The notes beneath the pieces are model-generated. The model did not search any database. It was not told where the DNA came from and saw nothing but the letters and a program-made list of their open reading frames with translations. From positions 186,001 to 250,000 of the forward strand of contig BOKW01000001.1 in assembly GCA_016861185.1 (NCBI GenBank): 64,000 bases of DNA. The letters are read 5' to 3'. This document shows positions 1 through 10,254 of the stretch, in pieces. This stretch comes from Betaproteobacteria bacterium. GTDB taxonomy: Bacteria > Pseudomonadota > Gammaproteobacteria > Burkholderiales > Burkholderiaceae_F. Positions within the stretch are counted from its first letter, which is position 1, and each line of letters begins with the position of its first letter. A program made the translations under genes and the position numbers.

Positions 1-506
1 CAGCCGGCGAGCGGATCGTTCGGCAGTTCGCGCGCGAAACCGTCATTCGCCTCCATCTGGTCGCAGTACCACGTGAACAGATCGGCGGTTTCCTGCACTT
101 CGCCGAGCGCTTCCATCCGGTTCTTGCCGACTTCGAGCGCCACCGCCGCGGCGATGTCGTAGACGCGTTTCTCGATCAACGCCGCGACGCGCCGAAGCTG
201 CGCGACGCGCTCACGCCAGGGCGTCGCGGCCCACGCGGGGAAGGCCTTCTGCGCGGCGCGCACGGCGGCGTCGACATCGGCCTGCGCGGCCGCCGCGAAG
301 CGACCGAGCAGCCAGTCGCGCGCGATCGGCGAGCGCACTTCGAAGCTGCGTTCGGTTGCGCGCGCGCGACCGTCGATCCACAGCGGGTAGTCGCGTCCGA
401 GCGCCTGCTTCGCGCGCGCCAGCGCCGCATCGAATCGCTCGTGCAGGGCCGCGGGAGGATTGAACATCGTCGAATACGTGAGCTTGAAGTGGTCGGCTTC
501 CGCCAT
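1..506 (-). CDS. L-glutamate gamma-semialdehyde dehydrogenase-like aldehyde dehydrogenase, N-terminal part (cut by window edge)
   Basis: Reading leftward from the ATG at 504-506, an uninterrupted frame of 168 codons runs off the window edge. The protein starts MAEADHFKLTYSTMFNPP and contains LWIDGRARATERSFEVRSP, FPAWAATPWRERVAQLR and ALEVGKNRMEALGEVQETAD. This is the N-terminal NAD-binding layout of the ALDH superfamily, closest to the RocA/PutA-type enzymes that oxidise glutamate semialdehyde to glutamate in proline catabolism. The catalytic Cys and Glu lie beyond the window, so the substrate is an inference; another ALDH subfamily is possible. The gene is divergent from the AsmA-like gene at 917. 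Confidence 0.72.
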   Translation of the reverse strand, partial: MAEADHFKLTYSTMFNPPAALHERFDAALARAKQALGRDYPLWIDGRARATERSFEVRSPIARDWLLGRFAAAAQADVDAAVRAAQKAFPAWAATPWRERVAQLRRVAALIEKRVYDIAAAVALEVGKNRMEALGEVQETADLFTWYCDQMEANDGFARELPNDPLAG

Positions 507-916
507 CGTTGTCTCCGTCTCGTGATTGCCGGTGGATGCTAGCGCGCGGGAAACGTCCGAATAGCGCTGCCTGGCCAGGAGCTTTGCGAGCGCATGCTGC
601 CGGGATGTCGTCGATAGAATGGGCCGGATCATTGACGGGGCGACCCTCGTGGCCGGCAAGGCGACGAGCGCATCGCGTGAATGCGCAGCGCGGCGCGCAT
701 TGACGAACATGTTGGGCTGCCGCGATGATGCCCGCCGCTGCGCGACGACCTCGAAGATGTTCGACCTTGAGCGGGCCTTGCGACGCCGGGCTGCCGAGTC
801 GGAGCACGCCATCGCGCGTTCCGCATTCTGCGGCGGCCGCGCTAGACCGGCCCGTCTTCGAAGAGGCGATGCGCGTGGCCGATGGCAGTGAGCAAGCGCG
901 CGGCAGGAGCTAAGGA
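507..916. other. Divergent intergenic region, no gene recognised
   Basis: About 410 bases separate the aldehyde dehydrogenase (leftward) from the AsmA-like gene (rightward), so promoters for both should lie here. Short open frames exist on both strands, but their products are Arg/Ala-rich, low-complexity translations typical of out-of-frame GC-rich DNA. I see no convincing -35/-10 pair. A ribosome-binding site AGGAGC at 905-910 precedes the ATG at 917. Confidence 0.5.
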
Positions 917-2392
917 ATGGGAGCCAGTGTGCGCTCACAGTCAAACAAGCGATCGGGCGACACCGCGCAACAGTGGGAGCCGACGCGCGCGACCGATTTC
1001 GCGATCACGACCGTCAACGTTCCCGATCGCCTGGACCTGCAGGAAGTCCGTGCACGCGCCGACGAGGACGACGATGCGCCGCGCCGGCGCCTAGTGTTGT
1101 TCGACACGTACTGGCTCAGGGTCTGGTTCAAGCGACTCCTCGTCGTCGGCAGCCTGGGTGCGGCTGCTTACTACGGCTATCTCGCGCTTCTGCCGCTGCG
1201 CGATGATGTCTCGGCCGCAGGAATCGCCGCGCGCCTGACCCGAGGTCTCGGGCAGCCGGTACAAATCGCAGGGACGGAGTTTCGCTTCGCGCCGACGCCC
1301 CGCTTGGTTGTGAAAGGCCTCGACGTTGCCGGGACCTATCAGCTCGGTGAAGTCTCGCTGCATTTCAATTGGGAGGACGCGCTGCGCGCATTGCGCGGCG
1401 GAAGCTGGACTTGGGGCGAGGCCGCGGTTGCGCCGCTGAAGCTCGAAGGTGTGCAAGGGCTCGCGTTGCTGAGGTCGCTCGGCGCAGCTGGAGCCGCGAT
1501 TCCGCCGACGATTTCGACGATCCGCTTCGAGTTGATCGAGTTCGCCGAGATGCCCTTGCTGCCGGGCCGGTACGAGGTCGTGGCAAGGCGCGGATCCGAC
1601 GGGCGTTTCGCGCCGGTCGCTCTGACCGAGATCGGCAGCGAGGGGCGGATGAAGTTCACGGTTGCCGCCAGAACCGACAACGACTGGGGTGAGACGGTCG
1701 ATTTCCAGCTCGACGCGGCGAACTGGGCTTTGCCCGTGGGACCGGGGGCGCGTTGGACCGAGGTCGTCGCGACCGGCCGCGTTCGCCCGAATCTGATCGA
1801 GGTCGACAGCTTCAGCCTCGGCGGTGCGTTCGGCGTCGTCCAGGGCTTGATGGTTGCGGCGCGCGATGTCGAATGGGCCGTCGCTGGAACGGCGCGCGCG
1901 CCGAACCTGGACCTCGAGTCCGTGCTGCTGCACTTCAAGGGCAAGCCGGCGGAGGAGCGACCGAAGGGGCAAGCCGCGGTCCCGATGCATGGAACTGCCG
2001 TGCTCAGCCTGCTCGTCGCCGGACGCGGCGATACGCTGGCGCAGGCGATCGATCAGTCCGTCGCCGCCGGCCCGCTGCAGGTCCGCTGGGCGACGCTGAA
2101 CGGAATCAATCTCGGCTACGCCGCGACCCGCGGCGGGGCGTCCGGTGTCACCGGCGGCGGTATCACGCGCTTCAGCGAACTCGAGGCGTCGGTGGCGCTG
2201 GCGCGCACGGGGCTGACGGTGACCGGCATCCATGGTCGCGCGGGTGCGATGGCGACCCGCGGCGAGATTCGCGTTGCACCCGACCTCGGCCTAAGCGGCG
2301 CCTTGCGGGTCGATCTCGGTGCACAGCGAGTTCAGGCGCCGATCAATGTCAAGGTGCGCGGGACGGCGCTGCAGCCGCAGTTCAGCCGTTAG
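917..2392 (+). CDS. AsmA/TamB-like single-pass envelope protein
   Basis: This 491-residue protein has a soluble, acidic and basic N-terminus of about 70 residues. One membrane segment follows at about 72-92 (LLVVGSLGAAAYYGYLALL), then a long region of short hydrophobic strands. The middle (LVVKGLDVAGTYQLGEVSL) and the C-terminal end (INVKVRGTALQPQFSR) resemble the beta-rich repeats and closing motif of AsmA-family proteins. Members of that family are anchored in the inner membrane and reach into the periplasm, where they affect phospholipid traffic and outer-membrane assembly. The assignment rests on overall pattern, not on a decisive motif. The ATG at 917 has a good Shine-Dalgarno (AGGAGC). 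The gene stands alone, followed by the parS sites. Confidence 0.5.
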   Translation: MGASVRSQSNKRSGDTAQQWEPTRATDFAITTVNVPDRLDLQEVRARADEDDDAPRRRLVLFDTYWLRVWFKRLLVVGSLGAAAYYGYLALLPLRDDVSAAGIAARLTRGLGQPVQIAGTEFRFAPTPRLVVKGLDVAGTYQLGEVSLHFNWEDALRALRGGSWTWGEAAVAPLKLEGVQGLALLRSLGAAGAAIPPTISTIRFELIEFAEMPLLPGRYEVVARRGSDGRFAPVALTEIGSEGRMKFTVAARTDNDWGETVDFQLDAANWALPVGPGARWTEVVATGRVRPNLIEVDSFSLGGAFGVVQGLMVAARDVEWAVAGTARAPNLDLESVLLHFKGKPAEERPKGQAAVPMHGTAVLSLLVAGRGDTLAQAIDQSVAAGPLQVRWATLNGINLGYAATRGGASGVTGGGITRFSELEASVALARTGLTVTGIHGRAGAMATRGEIRVAPDLGLSGALRVDLGAQRVQAPINVKVRGTALQPQFSR

Positions 2393-2441
2393 CCGCGGCG
2401 ACCTCGTCTCGAGCGACTGACGCGATCGGCTCCGGTGCGGC

Positions 2442-2459
2442 CGGTTTCACGTGAAACCG
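2442..2459. promoter_or_regulatory. parS: parS centromere site 1
   Basis: A perfect 18-bp palindrome contains the core GTTTCACGTGAAAC (2444-2457), identical to the canonical chromosomal parS bound by ParB/Spo0J. It lies just upstream of mnmG; parA and parB follow about 3.4 kb downstream. ParB loads here and spreads to form the partition complex that ParA acts upon. Confidence 0.95.
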
Positions 2460-2471
2460 CGATTGGACGAT

Positions 2472-2485
2472 GTTTCACGTGAAAC
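2472..2485. promoter_or_regulatory. parS: parS centromere site 2
   Basis: A second exact copy of the 14-bp core GTTTCACGTGAAAC lies 28 bp (centre to centre) from site 1. Its flanking bases are not palindromic, so it is slightly shorter than site 1. Two closely spaced parS sites next to the parAB locus are typical of origin-proximal chromosomal partition regions. Confidence 0.95.
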
Positions 2486-2573
2486 GTCGGTCCGGGCCCT
2501 TCTAACGTCTCCGGCCTGAACCGTATACTCCGCGGCCTTTCAAAGGTTCGTGCCTCGCTCGACGATTCCAACC

Positions 2574-4493
2574 ATGGACTATCCGACCGAGTTCGACGTG
2601 ATCGTCGTCGGTGGTGGTCACGCCGGGACCGAGGCCTGCTTGGCCGCTGCACGCATGGGGTGCCGTACCCTGCTGCTGACGCACAACATCGAAACGCTCG
2701 GTCAGATGTCGTGCAACCCCTCGATCGGCGGCATCGGCAAGGGGCATCTGGTCAAGGAGGTTGACGCGCTCGGCGGCGCGATGGCCAGCGCCACCGACGA
2801 GGCGGGAATTCAGTTCCGCATCCTCAACCGCTCGAAGGGGCCGGCCGTGCGCGCGACGCGGGCGCAGGCCGATCGTCTCCTGTACAAGCGCGCGATCCGG
2901 ACCCGGCTCGAGAGCCAGCCCAACCTTTGGCTGTTCCAGCAACCGGTCGACGATCTGCTCCTCGAAGGCGAACGCGTCGTCGGGGCGATCACGCAGTCAG
3001 GTATCCGCTTTCGTGGCCGCACGGTCGTTCTGACCGCGGGCACTTTCCTCAACGGCTTGATCCACATCGGTCTGCAGCACTACTCGGCGGGCCGGGCGGG
3101 CGACCCGCCGTCGACTTCGCTTGCCGCCCGTCTGAAGGAGCTGAAGCTCCCGCAAGGACGGTTGAAGACCGGCACGCCGCCGCGCATCGATGGCCGCACG
3201 ATCGACTTCACCCGGTGCGAGGAGCAGCCAGGCGATCTCGATCCGGTCCCGGTGTTTTCCTTTCTCGGGCGCGCCGATCAGCATCCGCGGCAACTACCGT
3301 GCTGGGTCACGCATACGAATCCGCGCACGCACGACATCATCCGCGCCAACCTCGACCGCAGCCCGATGTACTCGGGCGTCATCGAAGGTGTCGGGCCGCG
3401 TTATTGCCCGTCGATCGAGGACAAGATCCATCGCTTCGCCGACAAGCCGAGCCATCAGATTTTCCTCGAACCGGAGGGGCTGACGACCAACGAGTTCTAC
3501 CCGAACGGCATTTCGACCTCACTGCCGTTCGATGTCCAACTTCAGATCGTGCGCTCGATGCAGGGGCTGGAGAACGCGCACATTCTGCGGCCGGGTTACG
3601 CGATCGAATACGACTACTACGATCCGCGAGCGCTCAAGTCTTCGCTGGAAACGAAGGCGATCGAGGCCCTGTTCTTCGCCGGTCAGATCAACGGCACCAC
3701 CGGCTACGAAGAGGCGGCGGCGCAGGGGCTCCTGGCCGGCATCAATGCTGCGCTGAAGGTGAAAGAGCGCGAGCCCTGGTGCCCGCGTCGGGACCAAGCG
3801 TACCTCGGCGTGCTGGTCGACGATCTGATCACGCGCGGCGTCGCCGAGCCGTACCGGATGTTCACCTCGCGCGCCGAGTATCGGCTCAGCCTGCGTGAGG
3901 ACAACGCCGATCTGCGCCTGACCGAAGTCGGCCGCGCGCTCGGCTGCGTCGACGACGCTCGCTGGGCCGCGTTCTGCCGCAAGCGCGACGCCGTCGGGCG
4001 TGAAATCGAGCGCTTGAAGTCGACGTGGGTGAATCCTCGCATTCTCTCCGGTGCAGAGGCCGTAAGAGTTCTTGGGAGAGAGGTCGAGCGCGAGTACACG
4101 CTTGCTGACTTGCTGAGGCGACCAAATGTCACCTACGCGAGCTTGGTCACGCTGCGCCGCGCGGACGGCGAGCCGCTCGGCGGGCCTGGAATCGACGATC
4201 TCCAGGCGGCCGAACAGGTCGAGATCGCCATCAAGTACGCCGGCTATATCGCGCGCCAGGAAGAAGAAGTCGCCAAGCACGAGTCGAGCGAAACGACACG
4301 CATCCCCGCATCGCTCGACTACGACGCCGTGCGCGGCCTGTCGATCGAAGTGCGCCAGAAGCTCAAGGCCCATCGGCCGGAGACGATCGGCCAGGCCGCG
4401 CGCATCTCCGGCGTCACGCCGGCGGCTATCTCGCTGTTGCTCGTCCACCTGAAGCGGCTGAGCAAACGTGACGCGGGCAAGCTCGCCGCGTGA
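2574..4493 (+). CDS. mnmG: tRNA uridine-5-carboxymethylaminomethyl modification enzyme MnmG (GidA)
   Basis: This FAD-binding subunit works with MnmE to add carboxymethylaminomethyl to the wobble uridine (U34) of certain tRNAs. The N-terminus has the dinucleotide-binding motif [11 protein letters not shown] (about residues 11-21). It is followed by the family signature region around [22 protein letters not shown], and GTPPRIDG and [13 protein letters not shown] lie further on. At 639 residues it has the usual length. I chose the ATG at 2574 because [15 protein letters not shown] is the normal family start; a GTG 24 bases upstream is in frame. A -10-like TATACT lies at 2524-2529. The 3' end overlaps rsmG by 26 bp. 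Confidence 0.97.
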   Translation: MDYPTEFDVIVVGGGHAGTEACLAAARMGCRTLLLTHNIETLGQMSCNPSIGGIGKGHLVKEVDALGGAMASATDEAGIQFRILNRSKGPAVRATRAQADRLLYKRAIRTRLESQPNLWLFQQPVDDLLLEGERVVGAITQSGIRFRGRTVVLTAGTFLNGLIHIGLQHYSAGRAGDPPSTSLAARLKELKLPQGRLKTGTPPRIDGRTIDFTRCEEQPGDLDPVPVFSFLGRADQHPRQLPCWVTHTNPRTHDIIRANLDRSPMYSGVIEGVGPRYCPSIEDKIHRFADKPSHQIFLEPEGLTTNEFYPNGISTSLPFDVQLQIVRSMQGLENAHILRPGYAIEYDYYDPRALKSSLETKAIEALFFAGQINGTTGYEEAAAQGLLAGINAALKVKEREPWCPRRDQAYLGVLVDDLITRGVAEPYRMFTSRAEYRLSLREDNADLRLTEVGRALGCVDDARWAAFCRKRDAVGREIERLKSTWVNPRILSGAEAVRVLGREVEREYTLADLLRRPNVTYASLVTLRRADGEPLGGPGIDDLQAAEQVEIAIKYAGYIARQEEEVAKHESSETTRIPASLDYDAVRGLSIEVRQKLKAHRPETIGQAARISGVTPAAISLLLVHLKRLSKRDAGKLAA

Positions 4494-5139
4494 CGCCGAC
4501 GCGCTGGCGGACACCGTTGCGTCCGGCGCCGCGCGGCTCGGCCTCGCGTTGTCGCGCGCGCAGTCGGAGCAGTTCGCGCGTTTTGCCGCGCTGCTGCTCA
4601 AGTGGAATGCCGTCCACAACCTCACCGCGATCGATCGACCCGAAGACGTCGTTCCGCTGCATCTGCTCGATTCGCTCGCCATCCTCCCGGAGCTCGACGC
4701 GCTCGCCGGCGCACGGCCGTTACGCGCGCTCGACGTGGGCGCCGGCGGTGGTCTGCCCGGCATCCCGCTCGCGATCGCCCGCCCGCAGTGGCGGTTCTGG
4801 CTGATCGACAAGGTGCAGAAGAAGACGGCTTTTCTGCAGCAGGCGCGCGTCGAACTGCGGCTTGCGAACGTCGAGGTCGTGCACGGACGCGTCGAGACAT
4901 GGCAGCCCGCAGAGCGTTTCGACGTCATCGTCGCGCGCGCCCTCGCTTCGCTCGCCGACCTCGTTGCGTGGACTCGTCATCTGCTCGCGCCGGGCGGCGT
5001 GTGGTTCGCGATGAAAGCGGTCGTGCCCGAGGCGGAGATCGCCGCGCTGCCCGGGGATGTCCGCGTGCAGCGCACGGTTAAACTTCGCGTCCCGCTGCTG
5101 GATGGCCAGCGGCATCTGATCATCCTCGAAACCTGTTGA
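4468..5139 (+). CDS. rsmG: 16S rRNA (guanine-527-N7)-methyltransferase RsmG
   Basis: The 223-residue SAM-dependent methyltransferase (GidB) modifies G527 of 16S rRNA. The SAM motif [15 protein letters not shown] and the family segment [11 protein letters not shown] / [10 protein letters not shown] are present, and [14 protein letters not shown] follows. The GTG start at 4468 lies inside the end of mnmG (26-bp overlap), which implies translational coupling. The stop codon shares one base with the next start (TGATG). The mnmG-rsmG-parAB order is conserved near bacterial origins. Confidence 0.95.
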   Translation: MTRASSPRDADALADTVASGAARLGLALSRAQSEQFARFAALLLKWNAVHNLTAIDRPEDVVPLHLLDSLAILPELDALAGARPLRALDVGAGGGLPGIPLAIARPQWRFWLIDKVQKKTAFLQQARVELRLANVEVVHGRVETWQPAERFDVIVARALASLADLVAWTRHLLAPGGVWFAMKAVVPEAEIAALPGDVRVQRTVKLRVPLLDGQRHLIILETC

Positions 5140-5747
5140 TGTTGGGCATTGCCGACTACTGGGCCTTCGTCGCTGCGGTGCTCGTCTTCCTGATGCTGCC
5201 GGGGCCGGGCACTTTCGCGCTGCTGACCTCCACCGGCCAGGGCGGCTTTCGCGCGGGAGCGGCGGCGACGTTCGGGCTGATTGCCGGCGATCAGGTGCTG
5301 ATGTGGCTCGCGGCGCTCGGCGTGGCCGCGGTGCTGCAGGCGAACCCGACGCTGTTCAAGCTGCTGCAGTACGCCGGTGCCGCGTATCTGGTGTGGATCG
5401 GCATCCGGCTCGCCGTGGCCAGGCCGGGCGGCACGCAGCTGATCGCGATCCGCGCCGAACGCTACTTCAGGCAAGCGTTTTTGATCACGCTGCTGAACCC
5501 GAAGGCGATCGTCTTCTACATGGCGTTTTTCCCGCTGTTCATCGACCCGGCGACGCATCGGGGGGCGTTGACCTTCGCGGCGATGGCGGTTTCGATCGCG
5601 CTGCTGACGCTCGCCTACTGCCTGCTGCTCGCCGCTTTCGCCCACGCGGTCGCCGCACGCGTGCGCGCGCATCGCAAGGCCGCGCAATGGCTCGAGCGCT
5701 CGGCGGGCGTGTTCCTCGTCGGCTTCGGCATCAAGCTCGCGCAATGA
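5139..5747 (+). CDS. LysE/RhtB-family amino-acid exporter
   Basis: This 202-residue, very hydrophobic protein has about six membrane segments. The N-terminus contains the LysE/RhtB signature FLMLPGPGTFALL, and the middle has the conserved LLNPKAIVFYMAFFPLFIDP. Family members export amino acids or their analogues across the inner membrane; the substrate cannot be told from sequence. The ATG at 5139 overlaps the rsmG stop by one base, so the gene is probably co-transcribed with mnmG-rsmG. It sits between rsmG and parA. Confidence 0.88.
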   Translation: MLGIADYWAFVAAVLVFLMLPGPGTFALLTSTGQGGFRAGAAATFGLIAGDQVLMWLAALGVAAVLQANPTLFKLLQYAGAAYLVWIGIRLAVARPGGTQLIAIRAERYFRQAFLITLLNPKAIVFYMAFFPLFIDPATHRGALTFAAMAVSIALLTLAYCLLLAAFAHAVAARVRAHRKAAQWLERSAGVFLVGFGIKLAQ

Positions 5748-5824
5748 GAAGGCCGCAGGCTATTCGCGCACGATGCGATGTGCGGCGGCGCGCTGCGGAT
5801 CGCGCCCTCGCAACGGGCTGAGCC

Positions 5825-6595
5825 GTGGCGCGCATCTTTTGCATCGCCAACCAGAAAGGCGGCGTCGGCAAGACGACGACCAGCGTCAACCTCGCCGCCG
5901 GGCTCGCCGCGCAGGGCCAGCGCGTGCTTCTGATCGACCTCGACCCGCAGGGCAACGCGACGATGGGCAGCGGCGTGGACAAGCGATCGCTCGCGCGCTC
6001 CGTCTATCACGTGCTGCTCGGGCTGGCGACGATCGCGCAGGCGCGCGTGAAGTCCGAGGCCGGCGGCTACGACGTGCTCGGGGCCAATCGCGATCTGGCC
6101 GGCGCGGAAGTCGAGCTGGTCGACCTCGACGATCGCGAAACGCGGCTGAAGACCGCGCTCGTGCCGGTCGACGCCGACTACGATTTCGTGCTGATCGACT
6201 GCCCGCCCTCGTTGTCGCTGCTGACCCTGAATGGGCTGTGCGCGGCGCACGGGGTCGTGATCCCGATGCAGTGCGAGTACTTTGCGCTCGAAGGACTTAC
6301 CGATCTGGTCAACACGATCAAGCGCGTGCACGCGAACCTGAACGCCGATCTGAAGATCATCGGGCTGCTGCGCGTGATGTTCGATCCGCGCATGACTTTG
6401 CAGCAGCAGGTGTCGGATCAGCTCGAGGGGCACTTCGGCGACAAGGTGTTCAAGACGATCATTCCGCGCAACGTGCGACTGGCCGAGGCGCCGAGCTACG
6501 GCCTGCCCGGCGTCGCCTACGACCGCAGCTCGCGCGGCGCGCAGGCCTACCTCTCGTTCGGCGCCGAAATGATCGAACGCGTGAAAACGCTGTGA
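5825..6595 (+). CDS. parA: Chromosome partitioning ATPase ParA (Soj)
   Basis: The protein has 256 residues. The deviant Walker A motif KGGVGKTT is at residues 11-18, with VLLIDLDPQGNATMGSG next (Walker A') and DFVLIDCPPSLSLLTLN as Walker B. It lacks the N-terminal DNA-binding extension of plasmid type Ia ParA, as expected for a chromosomal Soj protein. ATP-bound ParA binds the nucleoid non-specifically and moves ParB-parS complexes. The start is a GTG at 5825. parB follows after 22 bp, and two parS sites lie upstream of mnmG. Confidence 0.97.
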   Translation: MARIFCIANQKGGVGKTTTSVNLAAGLAAQGQRVLLIDLDPQGNATMGSGVDKRSLARSVYHVLLGLATIAQARVKSEAGGYDVLGANRDLAGAEVELVDLDDRETRLKTALVPVDADYDFVLIDCPPSLSLLTLNGLCAAHGVVIPMQCEYFALEGLTDLVNTIKRVHANLNADLKIIGLLRVMFDPRMTLQQQVSDQLEGHFGDKVFKTIIPRNVRLAEAPSYGLPGVAYDRSSRGAQAYLSFGAEMIERVKTL

Positions 6596-6617
6596 CGGAT
6601 CCGGGGAAGACGTGGTG

Positions 6618-7472
6618 ATGAAAAAAGTGCGCGGACTCGGCCGCGGCCTCGACGCACTGCTGGGCGGCGAACCCGCCGCCGCGCCGACGGGCGCGCCGAC
6701 CAGTCTGCCGGTCGCGAAGCTGCGCGCGGGCAGGTATCAGCCGCGCACGAAGATGAACGCCGAGGCGCTGGCCGAGCTCGCCGAGTCGATCAAGGCGCAG
6801 GGTGTGATGCAGCCGATCCTCGTGCGTCCGGTCGGCGCCGACCAGTACGAGATCATCGCCGGCGAACGCCGCTTTCGCGCCGCGCAGATGGCCGGGCTCG
6901 ACGAAGTGCCGGTGCTCGTCAAGGACGTGCCCGACGAAGCCGCGCTGGCGATGGCGCTGATCGAGAACATCCAGCGCGAGGATCTGAACCCGCTCGAGGA
7001 GGCGCAAGGCGTGCAGCGGCTGATCCGCGAGTTCGACTTCACGCACGAGCAGGCCGCGCAGGCGATCGGCCGCTCGCGCAGCGCGACGTCGAACCTGCTG
7101 CGGCTGCTCAATCTCGCCGCGCCGGTGCAGGAAATGCTGATGGGCGGCCAGCTCGACATGGGGCATGCGCGCGCACTGCTCGCGGTCGACGCGGCCACGC
7201 AGGTGCAGCTCGGCCACCAGATCGTCGTCAAGGGCCTGAGCGTGCGCGAAGCCGAAACGCTGGTCGCGCGCGCACAGCAGGGCGAGCGCAAGGGCAAGGC
7301 CCAGAAAGCGGCGACGCGCAGCCGCGACATCGAACGGCTCGAGGAGGAGCTCGCCGACGCGCTCGGCGCGGTCGTGCGCCTGCACGCCGACGCCAAGGGC
7401 AAGGGCAGGATCGAGATCCGCTTTTCCTCGCTCGATCAACTCGACGGCATCGTCGAGCGCCTGAAGAAATAG
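6618..7472 (+). CDS. parB: Chromosome partitioning protein ParB (Spo0J)
   Basis: The 284-residue protein opens with the family N-terminus MKKVRGLGRGLDALLGG. The CTP-binding/N-engagement domain includes IIAGERRFRAAQMAG (GERRFRA at about residues 82-88). It is followed by ENIQREDLNPLEEAQG and a helix-turn-helix region (TNLLRLLNLA type). ParB binds the two parS sites at 2.44-2.49 kb and acts as a CTP-dependent sliding clamp. ATG 6618 is chosen over the in-frame GTG 6612 because it gives the standard start. The atp operon promoter follows. Confidence 0.97.
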   Translation: MKKVRGLGRGLDALLGGEPAAAPTGAPTSLPVAKLRAGRYQPRTKMNAEALAELAESIKAQGVMQPILVRPVGADQYEIIAGERRFRAAQMAGLDEVPVLVKDVPDEAALAMALIENIQREDLNPLEEAQGVQRLIREFDFTHEQAAQAIGRSRSATSNLLRLLNLAAPVQEMLMGGQLDMGHARALLAVDAATQVQLGHQIVVKGLSVREAETLVARAQQGERKGKAQKAATRSRDIERLEEELADALGAVVRLHADAKGKGRIEIRFSSLDQLDGIVERLKK

Positions 7473-7506
7473 ACAGCGCCCGCAAGGCATGCGCCGCACC
7501 GGCAAT

Positions 7507-7536
7507 TTGACCGGGCTTTGCCGGCGCCCGTAGAAT
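7507..7536 (+). promoter_or_regulatory. Predicted sigma-70 promoter of the atp operon
   Basis: TTGACC (7507-7512) and TAGAAT (7531-7536) each match the -35/-10 consensus in five of six positions and are 18 bp apart. They lie between the parB stop and atpI, about 92 bases upstream of the atpI ATG, exactly where the atp operon promoter is expected. Confidence 0.65.
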
Positions 7537-7555
7537 CCCGCGGCTTTACGGAAAA

Positions 7556-7584
7556 CGAAGCGACGCGGGGCGAAGCGACGCGGG
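7556..7584 (+). repeat. Tandem direct repeat in the atp leader
   Basis: The 14-mer CGAAGCGACGCGGG occurs twice with a 15-bp period (7556-7569 and 7571-7584). It lies just downstream of the predicted atp promoter and would be in the 5' untranslated leader. Its role is unknown; it may simply be replication slippage. Confidence 0.6.
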
Positions 7585-7627
7585 AACCCATGCGTTCGAC
7601 GGTGAGCTCGTCGGGCGTCCGGGGCGA

Positions 7628-7972
7628 ATGAGCATGTTCCGGATCGTCGGCCTGCAGATACTCGCGACCGCAATCGTTTCGCTGGCGGCGTGGCCTCTGG
7701 GGGGGAGCGCGGCGGCGATCTCGGCGTTGTTGGGCGGGGCCGCCTGTTTCGTTCCGAACGGGATGTTCGCGTTGCGGCTGGCGATCGCCAGCCGACGCCC
7801 CCAGGGGACCAGCGCTGCCGCGTTTTTCGTAGGCGAGTTCGTCAAGGTGGGTTCGACGGTCGGGCTGCTCGCGCTGATCGCCTGGGCCTACCGGGACGTG
7901 GTTTGGCTGGCGCTGATCGTCGCGGTCATCGCCGCTCTGAAAAGTTATCTGATCGCCTTTCTCTGGCGCTGA
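7628..7972 (+). CDS. atpI: ATP synthase protein I
   Basis: This small hydrophobic protein (114 residues) has four predicted membrane segments and is the first gene of the atp operon. The [16 protein letters not shown] region resembles betaproteobacterial AtpI. AtpI is thought to assist assembly of the c-ring and is not part of the final enzyme. Identity rests mainly on its position, 16 bp before atpB, and on its topology, because the family is poorly conserved. Confidence 0.85.
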   Translation: MSMFRIVGLQILATAIVSLAAWPLGGSAAAISALLGGAACFVPNGMFALRLAIASRRPQGTSAAAFFVGEFVKVGSTVGLLALIAWAYRDVVWLALIVAVIAALKSYLIAFLWR

Positions 7973-9130
<1,158 letters not shown>

Positions 9131-9207
9131 CCGCGCGCACGGTCGCGACCCAGTGACTGAAGCTGCCGGCGCGCCGCCAGGCGCGATCGGCGTTTTCCGG
9201 GTTTCCT

Positions 9208-9678
9208 ATGAACATCAACGCAACACTGTTCGTGCAGACGGTGGTCCTTTTCATCGGGGTCCTGATCACGATGAAGTACATCTGGCCGCCGCTGCGCAAC
9301 GCGCTGGACGAGCGCGCCAGGAAGATCGCCGACGGCCTCGCCGCCGCCGAACGCGGCAGCAAGAGCCTGGACGAGGCGCAGAAGCGGATCGCGCAGCTCG
9401 AGGCCGAAGCGCGCGCCAAGGCGCAGGCGATCGTCGCCGAAACGGAGAAGCGCGCGCAGGCGATCGTCGACGAGGCCAAGCAGGCCGCGAAGATCGAGGG
9501 TGATCGCCTGATCGCGGCGGCGAAAGCCGAAGCCGAGCAGGAGATGCAGCGCGCCAAGGCCGCGCTGCGCGACGAGGTCGCCAGGCTCGCCGTCGCCGGT
9601 GCCGAGCAGATCCTGCGGCGCGAGGTCAACGCGCAGGTGCACGCCGATCTGCTCGTGCAGCTCAAGGGTCAGCTGTAA
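9208..9678 (+). CDS. atpF: F1Fo ATP synthase subunit b
   Basis: This peripheral-stalk subunit (156 residues) has one N-terminal membrane helix (about residues 5-25) with the typical [17 protein letters not shown] start. A long charged Ala/Glu/Lys/Arg-rich coiled coil follows and dimerises to link Fo with F1. The ATG is at 9208, four bases before atpH. Confidence 0.96.
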   Translation: MNINATLFVQTVVLFIGVLITMKYIWPPLRNALDERARKIADGLAAAERGSKSLDEAQKRIAQLEAEARAKAQAIVAETEKRAQAIVDEAKQAAKIEGDRLIAAAKAEAEQEMQRAKAALRDEVARLAVAGAEQILRREVNAQVHADLLVQLKGQL

Positions 9679-9681
9679 GCC

Positions 9682-10233
9682 ATGGCCGAGCTGTCAACGA
9701 TCGCCCGCCCGTACGCCGACGCCCTGTTCGCCGCGGCGCGCGCCGACCGGTCCGCCGCCGGCGCGCTCGATCAGTGGCTCGCGGTCGTCGACGAGATCGC
9801 CGCCGTCGCGGGGCACCCCGACGTCGCGCAAGCGGTGCGCGACCCGAAGCTCACGAACGAGCAGGTCTACGCGCTGCTCGCGGGGCTGGTGAAGTCGCGC
9901 CTGCCGGCGGCGGTCGAGAACTTCCTGAAGCTCGTCATCGACAACGACCGCATCGCCGCGCTGCCGGAGATCGCACGTCAGTTCCGCCGGCTGAAGAACG
10001 AGGCCGAAGGCGCGGCCGACTGCCTGATCGAAAGCGCGTTTGCGCTGAGCGAGCAGCAGGTCAACGAGCTGCTGTGGGGGCTCGCGCGCAAGTTCGGACT
10101 GAAGCTCAAACCGGAAGTGAAAGTCGATGCCGGGCTGATCGGCGGCGTGCGCGTCACGGTCGGCGACCACGTGCTCGATACCACGGTGAAGACGCGGCTG
10201 GCGCAGATGCACGCCGCGCTGACCGCCGCCTAG
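9682..10233 (+). CDS. atpH: F1Fo ATP synthase subunit delta
   Basis: The 183-residue OSCP/delta subunit caps the F1 hexamer and joins it to the b stalk. The N-terminal STIARPYADALFAAA and the C-terminal LIGGVRVTVGDHVLDTTVKTRL (the conserved GG-x-R-V-x-VGD-x-VxD-x-S/T motif) are diagnostic. It lies between atpF and atpA. Confidence 0.96.
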   Translation: MAELSTIARPYADALFAAARADRSAAGALDQWLAVVDEIAAVAGHPDVAQAVRDPKLTNEQVYALLAGLVKSRLPAAVENFLKLVIDNDRIAALPEIARQFRRLKNEAEGAADCLIESAFALSEQQVNELLWGLARKFGLKLKPEVKVDAGLIGGVRVTVGDHVLDTTVKTRLAQMHAALTAA

Positions 10234-10254
10234 ATACGAACTCGGAGTTGGGAC

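Noticed and set aside
211..807. A 198-residue open frame on the reverse strand
   Set aside because: It overlaps the genuine aldehyde dehydrogenase frame in another register, and its translation is Arg/Ala-rich without any family motif.
3519..4928. Long reverse-strand open frame (469 codons) over mnmG-rsmG
   Set aside because: It mirrors two well-conserved genes; long antisense frames are normal in GC-rich DNA, and the product has no recognisable domain.
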